Shown in pieces: positions 43,057-53,639 of a stretch of 64,000 nt of DNA. A program made the translations under genes and the position numbers. This DNA is from a virus. The notes beneath the pieces are model-generated. The model searched no databases. It had not been told where the DNA came from and was given only the letters and a program-made list of their open reading frames with translations. The stretch covers positions 1 to 64,000 of the IMG/VR virus record IMGVR_UViG_3300018418_000008. One strand, 5' to 3'. Each line of letters begins with the position of its first letter. Position 1 is the first letter of the stretch.

Positions 43057-46000
43057 ATGACCACCATGTGTTGTTTTTGGTGCTGGATCTGGTGTAGCCG
43101 GCGTCACCGGATTAGTTGCAATCGGAGGAATGCTAGGCGGCACCGAAGGTGATCTATACGGCGGCCTTCTAGTAGGTACCTTATCCGGTATTGGATTAGG
43201 TGCTGGCTGTCTTGGCGGCTGCTTAATCACTTTAGGCGGCACAGGCAAAGGATCCGGCATAGGCGGCGGAACTTTTGGTGGTGCCTTCACCGGAGGTACT
43301 ACGGGCGGAGGACTTCCCCGAATGATTGGTGGCCTAACAACTACCGGAGGTACAGCTGGTTTCACCGGTGGCGCTACTGCAATTGAACAATCCGGATTTG
43401 TTGGTGTTGGATTATCACAGCCATCGTCTTGTTTTGGTGCTGGTCGTACAGGACTCGTACAAACAGGCGGTGGTGGTTTTGGTGCCACATATTTACATAC
43501 TGGAACATTATTTGGATCTGATGTCGACAATTTAATGGCACACTTACCATTTGTTCCTCTTTTACCAGTAAAAACAAATGTATTTAATGTTTTATCAATA
43601 GTAGCCGTACAAAATGTTTTTGCTACTGTGCCAGATGGAGGACACGCAGGTGGAGCAGGAATAACAGGTTCAGGCACTGGTACCGGATTAGGAACAGGTA
43701 TTACATAACCACATTTAGTTGAATTAGGAGCCCTATTACCAACTTGAGTACCATAATTGCCATCAGAAACATATGTTACTAATGTTGTACCAATACATTT
43801 AGTATAGAGGAATGTGCCTTTAGCTGATGAAGGTGGTCGTGTATTTCTTTCGGTCGCACCTGTGTCAAAGATTGGATCAGCAACTGTAATTGTAGGATAA
43901 CAGATTTCATAGTTAAATATTTCAGCACCCTTAATAGCACGTACTGTGATCCATTTTCCTTTTGTATAATCATAAGGAATGGAAATTTTTCCAGCACCTT
44001 TAAAACAATTGTAATTAATAGTGCCCGATGGTGAACCGGTCAAGGTTATAGTTCCGGCTGCAGACAATGCTACAAACCACGGATTATCGGCATATGAAAT
44101 AGCTGAATTTCTACTATTTTTAACAGGATATAATTTTTTATAAAGAGCAATTGCATCAGGCGGTGTTACGGCGACTGGTGTTTGTGATGCACTTGACCAA
44201 ACTATATTTGCATTTTCCAATCCACGCGTAGGCTTAGTAGATGATTGAATAATTTCAAATGCAACCTTGCCCCTCGGAATATAAAAAGTAAGATCGATAT
44301 TTCTAGTTGAATTATCAGTAAAATCGGGTGCTAAGAAACTAGCTTCTTCCCAAACATTTTGTAGTTTAGACCAACTACCCGTTGAATCTCCTATATTCTT
44401 TGTATTTCTATTCGATACAAATTGACATGCATCAGTAATGGCAGGTGGCTGTGGCTCAGGAATATATGGTCCATAAGTAGCAAATTTTTGTGATAATAAT
44501 CTTTTGCGTGAAAATGGAAAAGTAACTTTATTTCCTGTTCTATATGGTCCTGACTGTGCATCGAGCTTATAATCAATTGTAGATGTACCACGAGCTGGTT
44601 GCAATACATATTCATAAATTGATGCATTATATTCAGGATTTTGAATATTTGCCAGATCATAGTTTTCAAAATTATCAACAAAGAAACCAAACTTAAATCT
44701 TTCAAGTGTAGAATCTACCGAACTTGGGATTTTTCTATTCTTAACTGAGTCTTCAAGTTCTGATATATTTTGATTATATTCTAATGCTTCTAGACGTCGC
44801 TCTAATTTTGCGATGTCTGACATTGTATAACCTTCATTTTGATCGTCAATTCTGGTAGCTTTGATAGAATATCGATCACCACGATATCCTGAAGTATCGC
44901 GTTCGCTGATGACATTTGTGTATAGAATTGTAGTTATGTCTGTCGACAATACTTGTGGTAAACTAGGATAGGGAGCAACATCTACCTTATATAAGACAAT
45001 CGCGTTTGGATCTGATTTATCTAATTTGTTGGTATCTTGAGCAATATGAAAATCACCATCAATATCGATCATGATCTCATCTGTTCTTCCCTTATATGAT
45101 CTTATATCGTATATAATATCGCCCTGCGGCCGTGGGAATTTTAGACCACTGAGACCAGTAAATGCAATTGTTCCACTCGGATCGGTTGATGCTGTTGCAT
45201 CTGTGGTAGCATCAGCAGCAGTTTGATCTACAAATGGTCTAAAGTCAAATGCTTCTCGTAAATCATACGTAATGCCTTGTACTGTAATAACAGGAATTTC
45301 AAGATTATGAATATTCGTGCCAGCTGTGGTCAATGCATCTAAATCTTTTTCATCATCAATAGGATATGAGTCAACAGTTTTTAAGCCGCCGCGGGCAGCT
45401 GGTTCCAAATAATCTACTTCGACCAAAATCGTTGCTGCTAATGACACAGATGATGTATCATTTTTTCGAAGTGATCCTAAACCCCAATAATTAGCAGTCT
45501 GACCCATATCAACAAAGAATTCATTTGTAATATCTGTTGCCGCTGTTGTCGTACCATTATATACGGCGCGCAATCTAAAGATACCCGGTATACCTAATGA
45601 TCTATTTGCTTCTTTTGTAAAACCAGCTGCAGTCGTTAATTTGACATATCTTTTTCTTCGTACAGTAAACGCTATTGGTGAAGTATTTTCACTCTTTAAA
45701 TTATATGTTGCAGTTAGTGCATTAGTAATATCTGAACTAAATGTAATACCGAGATCTACAATCAACGAAGAATAAGGTGCCGTAGATGATGCAGTAAATC
45801 TATTAATAGGAACATACGCGGGGAATACGCGCTTTAGTGTGCCAGCTGTAGGATAAGATCCATTTTTAATTACTCTAATTGCATCTTGTCCTACTACTTC
45901 AATGATGAGCGAAGTATTTACACCATCTGTAATCCAATCTCCTGCTTGAACATTCGAAGAGAAATTAGGTGTACCTGCTGTTGCAGTTAGAAGAGTATAA

Positions 46001-48345
46001 GTACCTGAAGTATCAGTAGTAAACGTCAAACCAGATGCAAAAGTCGAACCTGCAACTAAATCTTGATTAGGTACAAGTATAAGTTCTTTTCTTTCAGCAT
46101 CTGTAAGATTTCCAATATATGGAAATATCGTAGAAGCTGCAGCACTGATAGAAATTGTACCAGCAGAACCTACAGTCAAATCATCTGTACTAGTACGATA
46201 TGTGTATGTAACATTATTAGCTGCATCACCATCAAGAGTTGTGGCTCGACCAGTATCTACGATTAGACTTTGATTTGTTGATCCATAGATATCTGCTTTT
46301 TGTCGATATGATGCTGGTATAAACTCGCCGTTAGCATCACCAGTTCCTGTGCTCTTTAGTTCACGTAAGGTATATTCACTACCAGATGTCAAAACAACAT
46401 CTGCAGCACCAAATAATGATCCAGCAGATGAATATACACTTCGTACATCGCGCTGGAAGTTTTTACCGGATTGCATTGTAATATCAAATAAGTGAAGTCT
46501 ATATGTTGCCGATGGTGTGCCCGGTGTTCCATTTTCTAATACAATACTTCTAATTTTAGCAGAACCAACCTGTGTACCCATACCGGCAGTTCCACTGGCA
46601 GGACCATTTGCATCATCTAACTTCGATGCAGCAGTACTATATAATTCAATATCATCTGCATTTTTAAAATCAAATACACCAGTTAAATTATTAACAATGA
46701 TGTAGTTAGCATATTCCATATCTCGACCAAGGGCGGTTTCTGATAAAACCTCCAATCCCTTAGGTACTTCTTTAATGAAGTTAGCAATTGTTTTTACTCG
46801 ATAACCATTAATATATGCATGACCGGGATCAATTACATATGTAAAATGTGTATCTGTATTTGCAATATTTTCTGATGATTTAGTGGCCAATCGGAAGGGA
46901 TCGAGAGTATAGTTACCCGATTCTTCATAGGTACGTCGGGCAATCATATCACCTAACTTACCGTATTGTGTCAGTTCATTAATAGCAAAAGGTCGACCAT
47001 TATTAAATTTAATAATTGGAAAATATGCAGCATCAGATTCTTCTTCAGCTGATGTTTTAGCAACCAATCTTGGTATTAATTTAAGTCTGTTAGCACCCGG
47101 TGCACCTTCGTTTGAAAAACCTTGTGCATTATCATACAACGTAGAATCTGTAAAAACGTTTACAATCGATTCAGTTGTATCGAAACCAACCGACAAATCT
47201 GATGGAGTATTAGAATATTTGCTGACAATTGCAAATTGAGTATCAACTTTTAGAAAATGACCTTTCTGATAAATTTTACCTTCAGTTACATTAACGCCAA
47301 AACCATAACCAATCGGATCAGTAAACTGTGCAGATGATGCAACTTTAACTCTAGTTACATAATCCTGTGCAGTAAGAGTTAATTGGCCAACCTGAAGTGT
47401 AGTTGCAGTTGTAGAATAAAGAGTTACATATGGTAATATATCATAATCTTTACCACCAGTAGAAATTTCTGCTGATGCAATAGAACCAGTACGAGTTGTA
47501 GTAATTTTGCCTGTTGCACCAGTTCCTCGAATCTTAACAACTTTTACTTCTTGACCGGTTGTTTGACCAATAAGAGTTGTACCTTCTTCCAAATTTTCCC
47601 AGAATGTAGCATCTGGCGTTGGCGCCAAATCAGAATCAACTGGTTTAATACGAAGTAATACAGTATTTTCTTCTTCTAATACTTCTTGTGCAGCGTATGT
47701 TTCAACACGAACCGTCGGTGTGCCACTGTCATCCAATAATACTTCAGATGATCCTAATGATATACCTTCAGATGTACCAGATGTTACGTTTGATACTTCA
47801 ATTGCAGACAAAATAACTACAGTATCTGAGTTAGCAAAGCCTGATGACGGGTCGGTAATAATAATATCGTGTAGTCTTTTATCCGCAGAATAAATTTTTA
47901 ATACTTCGTCTTCTACAAAACCATCAATATCGAAATTAGTACCGGAATCAGTATATTCAACATATAGGGTGTTAAGATCAGGATCAGATCCTTCAAAACC
48001 TGCAATTGTATGAGTAATTCGTGCGTTTACTTTGTTTGTTTGCCCCTCAACAAAGTAACCAGTATATCGAGCTACATCAACCGCTGCACCAGATTCTGCA
48101 TTATCGAGAATCTTAACGTATGGCATTGAGTATTTAAATGAGAATTGGCATCCTGATAAAATCGTTCCGGATCTCAATATATGATCACCAAATTCTTCAA
48201 TCTGGTGTTGCAGCATAGCCTGCAATTGATTCATCTCACGTACTTGGACTGCCGTTGCTGGCTTAAATAAGATACGATAGTATTCGCTATTTGTATCGTA
48301 ATCGTCGAAGTAAGGAGAAACCGATAAATTTGTAGTAAGGGGCAT
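42586..48345 (-). CDS. DUF4815-type baseplate protein with C-terminal Hint domain, 1919 aa
   Basis: The N-terminus (VSPYFDDYDTNSEYYRILFK, then AVQVREMNQLQAMLQHQIEE) is the DUF4815 signature of gp10-position virion proteins in T4-like marine phages. The middle 1500 residues are beta-rich structural domains. Residues about 1629-1763 are an extended proline-rich stalk, with some 45-50 percent Pro in parts. Residues 1764-1919 are a Hint domain: C1765 begins GCFVANTKILMSDFSYKNIQ, block A has IVVGDEVVG, block B has LTAYHPILTSEGW with His, a second GD follows (QLEIGDTI), and the end has VFNFHVDGDNTYTADNVVVH then Asn. After His-Asn only 12 residues remain. The domain looks intact, so N-terminal thioester or C-terminal cleavage is possible. 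Confidence 0.85.
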   Translation of the reverse strand: MPLTTNLSVSPYFDDYDTNSEYYRILFKPATAVQVREMNQLQAMLQHQIEEFGDHILRSGTILSGCQFSFKYSMPYVKILDNAESGAAVDVARYTGYFVEGQTNKVNARITHTIAGFEGSDPDLNTLYVEYTDSGTNFDIDGFVEDEVLKIYSADKRLHDIIITDPSSGFANSDTVVILSAIEVSNVTSGTSEGISLGSSEVLLDDSGTPTVRVETYAAQEVLEEENTVLLRIKPVDSDLAPTPDATFWENLEEGTTLIGQTTGQEVKVVKIRGTGATGKITTTRTGSIASAEISTGGKDYDILPYVTLYSTTATTLQVGQLTLTAQDYVTRVKVASSAQFTDPIGYGFGVNVTEGKIYQKGHFLKVDTQFAIVSKYSNTPSDLSVGFDTTESIVNVFTDSTLYDNAQGFSNEGAPGANRLKLIPRLVAKTSAEEESDAAYFPIIKFNNGRPFAINELTQYGKLGDMIARRTYEESGNYTLDPFRLATKSSENIANTDTHFTYVIDPGHAYINGYRVKTIANFIKEVPKGLEVLSETALGRDMEYANYIIVNNLTGVFDFKNADDIELYSTAASKLDDANGPASGTAGMGTQVGSAKIRSIVLENGTPGTPSATYRLHLFDITMQSGKNFQRDVRSVYSSAGSLFGAADVVLTSGSEYTLRELKSTGTGDANGEFIPASYRQKADIYGSTNQSLIVDTGRATTLDGDAANNVTYTYRTSTDDLTVGSAGTISISAAASTIFPYIGNLTDAERKELILVPNQDLVAGSTFASGLTFTTDTSGTYTLLTATAGTPNFSSNVQAGDWITDGVNTSLIIEVVGQDAIRVIKNGSYPTAGTLKRVFPAYVPINRFTASSTAPYSSLIVDLGITFSSDITNALTATYNLKSENTSPIAFTVRRKRYVKLTTAAGFTKEANRSLGIPGIFRLRAVYNGTTTAATDITNEFFVDMGQTANYWGLGSLRKNDTSSVSLAATILVEVDYLEPAARGGLKTVDSYPIDDEKDLDALTTAGTNIHNLEIPVITVQGITYDLREAFDFRPFVDQTAADATTDATASTDPSGTIAFTGLSGLKFPRPQGDIIYDIRSYKGRTDEIMIDIDGDFHIAQDTNKLDKSDPNAIVLYKVDVAPYPSLPQVLSTDITTILYTNVISERDTSGYRGDRYSIKATRIDDQNEGYTMSDIAKLERRLEALEYNQNISELEDSVKNRKIPSSVDSTLERFKFGFFVDNFENYDLANIQNPEYNASIYEYVLQPARGTSTIDYKLDAQSGPYRTGNKVTFPFSRKRLLSQKFATYGPYIPEPQPPAITDACQFVSNRNTKNIGDSTGSWSKLQNVWEEASFLAPDFTDNSTRNIDLTFYIPRGKVAFEIIQSSTKPTRGLENANIVWSSASQTPVAVTPPDAIALYKKLYPVKNSRNSAISYADNPWFVALSAAGTITLTGSPSGTINYNCFKGAGKISIPYDYTKGKWITVRAIKGAEIFNYEICYPTITVADPIFDTGATERNTRPPSSAKGTFLYTKCIGTTLVTYVSDGNYGTQVGNRAPNSTKCGYVIPVPNPVPVPEPVIPAPPACPPSGTVAKTFCTATIDKTLNTFVFTGKRGTNGKCAIKLSTSDPNNVPVCKYVAPKPPPPVCTSPVRPAPKQDDGCDNPTPTNPDCSIAVAPPVKPAVPPVVVRPPIIRGSPPPVVPPVKAPPKVPPPMPDPLPVPPKVIKQPPRQPAPNPIPDKVPTRRPPYRSPSVPPSIPPIATNPVTPATPDPAPKTTHGGHGCFVANTKILMSDFSYKNIQDIVVGDEVVGQHGEFNDVVELFPIPVELRPMATINDKLTLTAYHPILTSEGWRAVDAVKAAQMHPDMEISQLEIGDTIITLTDAGMTSSEVVINIHKFDDSIEVFNFHVDGDNTYTADNVVVHNKLTRHIRTTRLH
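43057..43461 (-). repeat. Proline-rich stalk before the Hint domain
   Basis: About 135 residues are dominated by PP, PV, PK and PPP runs with few aromatic residues. This suggests an extended polyproline spacer holding the Hint domain away from the baseplate. The antisense strand shows a glycine-rich open frame as a by-product. Confidence 0.75.
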
Positions 48346-48348
48346 TGA

Positions 48349-50556
48349 TTAAAACTCCAAGATTACTCGAATTTCTTCTGATTGATTCTGTTCTCTGGAA
48401 ACAGGTATATCATTTTGTATATATATGATCGATCCTTCATTTGGATCTAGATCTCCGTATGTGATATCGAAGTTATCACCTGGCACTCGTTCAAAAACTG
48501 CACCACTGTTGTCTCCAGTAATTTCATTTCCTCCGGATTGAAAATCACCTTCGACTCTTGTTAGATTTATTTGATCGCTTGTCCACGAATGTATAAATCC
48601 AGTTGCATCGATGGGAGAAGCACCTTGAATTTCAGCAGTATTAAAAGGTACTTGTCTTACTTTTTCATTATATTCTAGTGTATCAGTAGTAGTACCTTGA
48701 ATTTTTAACATTTGATTGTAATCAGCAAAGTTAAATGTTGCAGTACTACTATTAATCCTATTATTTATATCAATACCAGTGACTTCTGCTACGACACGCG
48801 ATGTTCTACCATATACTAATTCGCCGACCACAAAATTAGGTTCTACCTTATCACATAAGAACGCAGTAGCACCCGGTGATGCTACAGGTGGATTTGTGTT
48901 TGTAATTTTTGCAGTTGCAACTGTTTTAGACCTAAAGACTTCAACATTAAAATCAAATCCATCAACAAGAAAAGCGATTTCATCTTTCAATGAAATCGCG
49001 GTAGTATTTGAACCCACTGCAACTTCTGTCATAAAAACTTGATCAGTATTATCTGCATTCTTTATATAGATCTTATCGCCTGTGTCAAAAAATTCAGCGT
49101 AATTATCTTCTAATCCGTCTGTTCTTTGCACAAATTTTCCATCTTGCAATGTAGTGTTTGCATTAAACGTTCCATTTAATTTTAATGGTATAAATTGTTC
49201 GACGGCTTCATCTTCAATAAAAATACCAGTGGGAGATGTATAATATATTTCAACGTTTGCATACATTGGATCTCTTACGATTCCAAATTGACCAAACGTA
49301 TTTTCTGTTGCAATCAAACCAGTTTCGTCTCTATTAAATTTCATGTACATCGCTAGATGTTTAGCACCCAATTCAACTGCAGTATTTGCGCCGTGGCCAC
49401 CTTGAGGAGAAATAATTGGTCTAAGTTGTGCAGGTGTAGTTTCAATTAACACACCCGATTGTTCGAGATCTTCATCTGCAGGTGCACCAATTAAGACATC
49501 GGCTACTGCGTATGTATATCCTCTTCCATTTTCTAACATTTCGATTCGATCAATACTATCTGCAGCTGCAGTATTAATCACGGCACGTGCAATGGCTTTT
49601 ACTGATTCATCACCATTTCCGGTAATTCTAACTTCTGGTGATAGTTCATATGTAGTAGTATCATCAGGTGCTAGTGTCCATTGCTGTTCGATTTTTACAA
49701 CAACTCCAACGCCTGTAACATATTTAGATTGTACAACTGATCTATATTCTCCGGAGCCAGTGCCACTCGTAAGATACATCACAGTGTTGGCATAGAAATT
49801 TTCTACCTGCGAAGCTTCGCGAATACGATACCATAGAGTCGGATCAGCAATGCCTGCTCCATCGGCAATCGTGGTTGTAATACGATTAAAATCTTCAGCA
49901 ATGAATTGACCCGATTTTGAATTTCTATAGTTTTTTCCAGTAGATATAACTCTAATTACGTCGATCGATCCCTCACTTGCATTGGCTTCAATAGTAGTAT
50001 TAGCTGTTACTGGAATATATTTTTGAGTAGCAAACTTAGAAAAAGTACGCGAATCAATAGAATACATATATTTCCATTGATAACCATCTGTTGTTTCATA
50101 ATATGCATCGCCTTCTTCATATAATTCTGCATCGTACTGTGCATCTTTAAATAATGGCTTGGATGTACTTTGTGCGCCATTGGCATTATAGAGACATTTG
50201 TAAACATGCTTATATGCATTCTCATCAACACATACAAAGAAATTTTTGTCGAGTAGATTAGTTACAGTATCATCATACATTTCATATACTGTACCTGTTT
50301 CCCAGTCATAACGAGGAATCATAAATTTAATATCATCAAAACTCATTCTTTTACCAATTAACATATTTCGATATGTTTGTATTTGAATTGAATTATAGTT
50401 TTGAACAGGCTGATCAACTTCTTCCTCAGTTGCACCTGCAGCGATATGATCACCGATAAATGCATAATAAACTGTATTTGCAGATTCAGTAACAGACTCG
50501 ATCAGCTGATCAATTATATGAGTCTTAAATTCTGATGGTATGAGTGTCTTTGCCAT
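48349..50556 (-). CDS. 8: Baseplate wedge protein gp8-like, 735 aa
   Basis: The N-terminal region (FKTHIIDQLIESVTESANTVYY type, then FDDIKFMIPRYDWETGTVYE, MYDD) matches the gp8 family as it appears in marine T4-like phages, where it is much longer than T4 gp8 (334 aa). Gp8 binds gp7 and gp10 in the wedge. The C-terminus (QNDIPVSREQNQSEEIRVIL, EF) is the usual family end. The gene follows gp7 by 26 bases. The ribosome site is weak, but AGGA lies upstream. Extra beta domains with a GY-type module (about residue 350) extend the T4 core. Confidence 0.85.
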   Translation of the reverse strand: MAKTLIPSEFKTHIIDQLIESVTESANTVYYAFIGDHIAAGATEEEVDQPVQNYNSIQIQTYRNMLIGKRMSFDDIKFMIPRYDWETGTVYEMYDDTVTNLLDKNFFVCVDENAYKHVYKCLYNANGAQSTSKPLFKDAQYDAELYEEGDAYYETTDGYQWKYMYSIDSRTFSKFATQKYIPVTANTTIEANASEGSIDVIRVISTGKNYRNSKSGQFIAEDFNRITTTIADGAGIADPTLWYRIREASQVENFYANTVMYLTSGTGSGEYRSVVQSKYVTGVGVVVKIEQQWTLAPDDTTTYELSPEVRITGNGDESVKAIARAVINTAAADSIDRIEMLENGRGYTYAVADVLIGAPADEDLEQSGVLIETTPAQLRPIISPQGGHGANTAVELGAKHLAMYMKFNRDETGLIATENTFGQFGIVRDPMYANVEIYYTSPTGIFIEDEAVEQFIPLKLNGTFNANTTLQDGKFVQRTDGLEDNYAEFFDTGDKIYIKNADNTDQVFMTEVAVGSNTTAISLKDEIAFLVDGFDFNVEVFRSKTVATAKITNTNPPVASPGATAFLCDKVEPNFVVGELVYGRTSRVVAEVTGIDINNRINSSTATFNFADYNQMLKIQGTTTDTLEYNEKVRQVPFNTAEIQGASPIDATGFIHSWTSDQINLTRVEGDFQSGGNEITGDNSGAVFERVPGDNFDITYGDLDPNEGSIIYIQNDIPVSREQNQSEEIRVILEF

Positions 50557-50579
50557 GACTTATTTTAATCCTAAATTTA

Positions 50580-50587
50580 TATTTATG
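50580..50587 (-). promoter_or_regulatory. Variant late promoter before gp8 (CATAAATA)
   Basis: CATAAATA lies on the minus strand across the gp7 stop, 24 bases before the gp8 ATG, with a partly overlapping TATAAATT. It differs at one base from the late consensus. It is only a candidate. Confidence 0.3.
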
Positions 50588-53500
50588 TCGCCGTATGTGT
50601 AAAGAAGGACTGATCATTAACAAACATCGGGAATTGCTTAATTGTATATTGAGCCATCGAAGTCGACGTCTGAATATTTAAATTTGATATAGATGTTCCT
50701 ACATAACCACCAAATGGTTTTGTGCCGGCAACATGTAACACATCGATCAACGTTTGTTTATATTTATCGAACGGCAAGGCTGTTAATACCTGATAAGAAT
50801 ATTCTTGATAGAAATCATTATCAGCTAGATATTTGTCTTCACTTAAAAATGATTTTCGATTTGGATGTACACCCGGAGCTACACCTTGTTTACCAAGGAA
50901 ACCATAAGCTTGAATAGTTCTATCTTCGTCAACAGCCGATTTTAAATTTAAAGTTTCGCCAGGAATCGCAGGTCTATTAGCTTGTTCTGTTAATACGCCT
51001 GCAGCATATCTTTTACCAAAGTAACCAAAACCAGAATCTAATACTTCGATCTCAGTCGCAAAACCACTACCACTAAATGCTCTAGCGTCGACGTCTGCAT
51101 TTAAACCCGTGCGAGGTTGCATTCGCATTTCATCTACAACTTCAATATCAGCTGAGACGTCTGATTGTTCACCAGTAATTGTATCACCAATTCTAAAGTC
51201 ATCACTTAACCAAACGTGATCTTCAATATTACCAGTTATGTTACCAGTTGTTTCATCTGCAGCTACAATGGTTGCTGCATATTCGAATGTAAACTCATCT
51301 ATCTTCGTAGCTACCACATCAGCAACATTAAAATTGGTTGTATTTGTAATCGAAACTACATCACCATCTTCTATAGTATGTTTAGCAGTAACAGTTACTG
51401 TAACAGTACCACTACCACTATTACCGGTAATCAAACTAATATTTCTAACATCATCATAATCAGATACTTTAATTCGACGGGCTTTAATTTCACCGGTTGT
51501 TGGGTTATGTTCGTATATACGAGCTTTTGCTTCTGGATTTCCGTTTAGTGTAACAATATTTTCACCGATTCGAAAAGCTTTTACTTGTGGTTCTAACTTA
51601 TATTTGATATAAAAATCATATCGGTCCCAATGATAAAAATCAGGTTCATATACAATAAAGAATGGGTCACGTGAGTATTCTCGACCTTGTGCCGTGGTTA
51701 CAATCGCCTGTATTGAACCGTATTCTTTTTGTAAATTGGTATCAATCGACAAAGCATCTGCAAGTGTAGTATTAGCAAAGTCAACACTGCCTAGTCCATT
51801 TTCATTGACATAATCGATTGCGACTGTCAAATTAGCCGATGCTGAACCACCATGAATAATTTGATTTGCTTCGGTATTAATGACTTCGCCAGATGCCCAT
51901 TGTGTTAAACCTTGCAATTCAGATCTTTCATCTATTTGAAATATGGCCGCCTGAGTATATGTAAAGCTATCGTTTTTTGCAGAATGAAAACCAGTGTTCG
52001 AACTGTATGTATTTGCAAAATCTTTAAATGGAGTCTGATTAACTAAGTCATTACCAAAACTAATAGCACCGGCTTCTACATTTGAAATATCAACAATACT
52101 AATTTCAAGCCCATCAGTTTCGCGATATGATATTCTATTAGTTCGCGGAAAACCTACACTGCGTTTTACATTAGCATATTGTTTTTGACTTCCGTCATCA
52201 ACAATTGCGTATGTATTTGCTACACTATAATAACTATATCTTTGTTCTGCTATATCTTCGTGTTGATATAATACATCACCAGCATTTAAATTTCCGCCAG
52301 TATATTCAATTGTAAAAGTATCACCCCATGCAATAATATTTGCTTGTGCTTTTACATCTGTGATAGCAGCCGCATTACTATCAATGTTTATTGTCAGATC
52401 TGTGTTTGCACCGCCTGTACCAGCTGAATCTGTCGATGTATAGAATTCTGTGACAGTATTACCGAATAATTCAATATTATTATTCGAATCTAAAATAATA
52501 TCACCATTCGCATCGATATAATCTGCTTCAATATAATTAATTACCATTGTATTAGAAGTAGAGTTTTTTTCTACAATTTTTGCTTCAAATAAAGGTGTTG
52601 GATAGGTTGATGGATCATTATTCTCATATGCATATATTTTTGTACCAATACTCAATTGGAATGCTGTTTCAGTATTAACAGAATTTGGATCTAAGTCGAT
52701 AAGAGCCAAGTCTTGTGTAACTAATTGAAATTGTCTTTCTAAATCTGTATGATAAAAATAATCTGTGTCTTCAAATGTTATATTATCAAATCTGAATGAT
52801 CTTTCTGAACCAATAATTTGTGCTTCGTTAGAATATCCCCAACCACCGTCGATAAGTTTAAATTCTACGATACCTACATAGTCAGTGGTTTGTTTTACGA
52901 AGGCTCTTGCTTTCTTTCCTCGACCATCTACAACATATACCTGTTCACCTACATCAAATCCGCCACTAGAAGTTAAAATCTCAAAGCTTGTAAGTGAGCC
53001 ATTTATTCGAGCTGTTACATTATTATCACCTAAATTTCGAGTGATAACATTTTCTGCTGTTTGAAAATCTCCATTTAAACCAGATAGATATAAAACTTCT
53101 ATCATTTGCGAGCCTTTTTTTACTCGCACTAATCTTTCTACAAAAGCCGTCGCACCGGAGATTGCTCCAAATACTTGCTGTCCTACAAAATTTAAGTTAT
53201 CTCTATTTGGAATGACTTCAAGATAGCGTTCATTCTGCCAAGTGTTATCAGATAATTTAAATAGATCATCACCGGGATAATAAACTCGTGCTTCTAATCC
53301 ATATACGAGTTTGAAGAATAAATCAACGGCGCGCTCAGAACCCTTGGCTCGATAAAATTCCAAAGCATTTTTGATGAATAACTGCTTGTTAGTTGCAACG
53401 TTAAATTGAATGTTTGCTAGATATTTGTTTTTAAATCGTAGAATAAAATCATCGACAGTTTTATCGATGTCTCTAAATTCTGATAATCTTCGTGCACCAT

Positions 53501-53639
53501 ACAGAACCTGACCTTCAGTTTCCATCCATTCATAATATGCTTTTACAAAAGCAATAAACATTTCGCCTTCTTCCTGATAAAACGCAGGAAATTGATCAGC
53601 GACAAGATTGCTTATATTTTTTGTAAAATCTATAGCCAT
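50583..53639 (-). CDS. 7: Baseplate wedge protein gp7, 1018 aa
   Basis: The N-terminus (MAIDFTKNISNLVADQFPAF, YQEEGEMFIAFVKAYYEWME) and the following conserved block (ALEFYRAKGSERAVDLFFKL, VYGLEARVYYPGD) match gp7 of marine T4-like phages, with T4-like length (1032 aa). Gp7 forms the core of the wedge with gp6, gp8 and gp10. At about residues 755-815 there is one copy of the HxxxxGD beta module also found twice in the protein at 1181 (VTVTVTAKHTIEDGDVVSIT). The start overlaps the gp6 stop as TAATG. Confidence 0.88.
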   Translation of the reverse strand: MAIDFTKNISNLVADQFPAFYQEEGEMFIAFVKAYYEWMETEGQVLYGARRLSEFRDIDKTVDDFILRFKNKYLANIQFNVATNKQLFIKNALEFYRAKGSERAVDLFFKLVYGLEARVYYPGDDLFKLSDNTWQNERYLEVIPNRDNLNFVGQQVFGAISGATAFVERLVRVKKGSQMIEVLYLSGLNGDFQTAENVITRNLGDNNVTARINGSLTSFEILTSSGGFDVGEQVYVVDGRGKKARAFVKQTTDYVGIVEFKLIDGGWGYSNEAQIIGSERSFRFDNITFEDTDYFYHTDLERQFQLVTQDLALIDLDPNSVNTETAFQLSIGTKIYAYENNDPSTYPTPLFEAKIVEKNSTSNTMVINYIEADYIDANGDIILDSNNNIELFGNTVTEFYTSTDSAGTGGANTDLTINIDSNAAAITDVKAQANIIAWGDTFTIEYTGGNLNAGDVLYQHEDIAEQRYSYYSVANTYAIVDDGSQKQYANVKRSVGFPRTNRISYRETDGLEISIVDISNVEAGAISFGNDLVNQTPFKDFANTYSSNTGFHSAKNDSFTYTQAAIFQIDERSELQGLTQWASGEVINTEANQIIHGGSASANLTVAIDYVNENGLGSVDFANTTLADALSIDTNLQKEYGSIQAIVTTAQGREYSRDPFFIVYEPDFYHWDRYDFYIKYKLEPQVKAFRIGENIVTLNGNPEAKARIYEHNPTTGEIKARRIKVSDYDDVRNISLITGNSGSGTVTVTVTAKHTIEDGDVVSITNTTNFNVADVVATKIDEFTFEYAATIVAADETTGNITGNIEDHVWLSDDFRIGDTITGEQSDVSADIEVVDEMRMQPRTGLNADVDARAFSGSGFATEIEVLDSGFGYFGKRYAAGVLTEQANRPAIPGETLNLKSAVDEDRTIQAYGFLGKQGVAPGVHPNRKSFLSEDKYLADNDFYQEYSYQVLTALPFDKYKQTLIDVLHVAGTKPFGGYVGTSISNLNIQTSTSMAQYTIKQFPMFVNDQSFFTHTAT

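Noticed and set aside
43130-43708. 192-residue glycine-rich plus-strand frame
   Set aside because: It is the antisense of the proline-rich stalk (CCN codons read as GGN).
48772-48779. TATAAATA on the minus strand inside gp8
   Set aside because: It lies more than 400 bases from the next start and within a long gene in AT-rich DNA, so it is probably chance.
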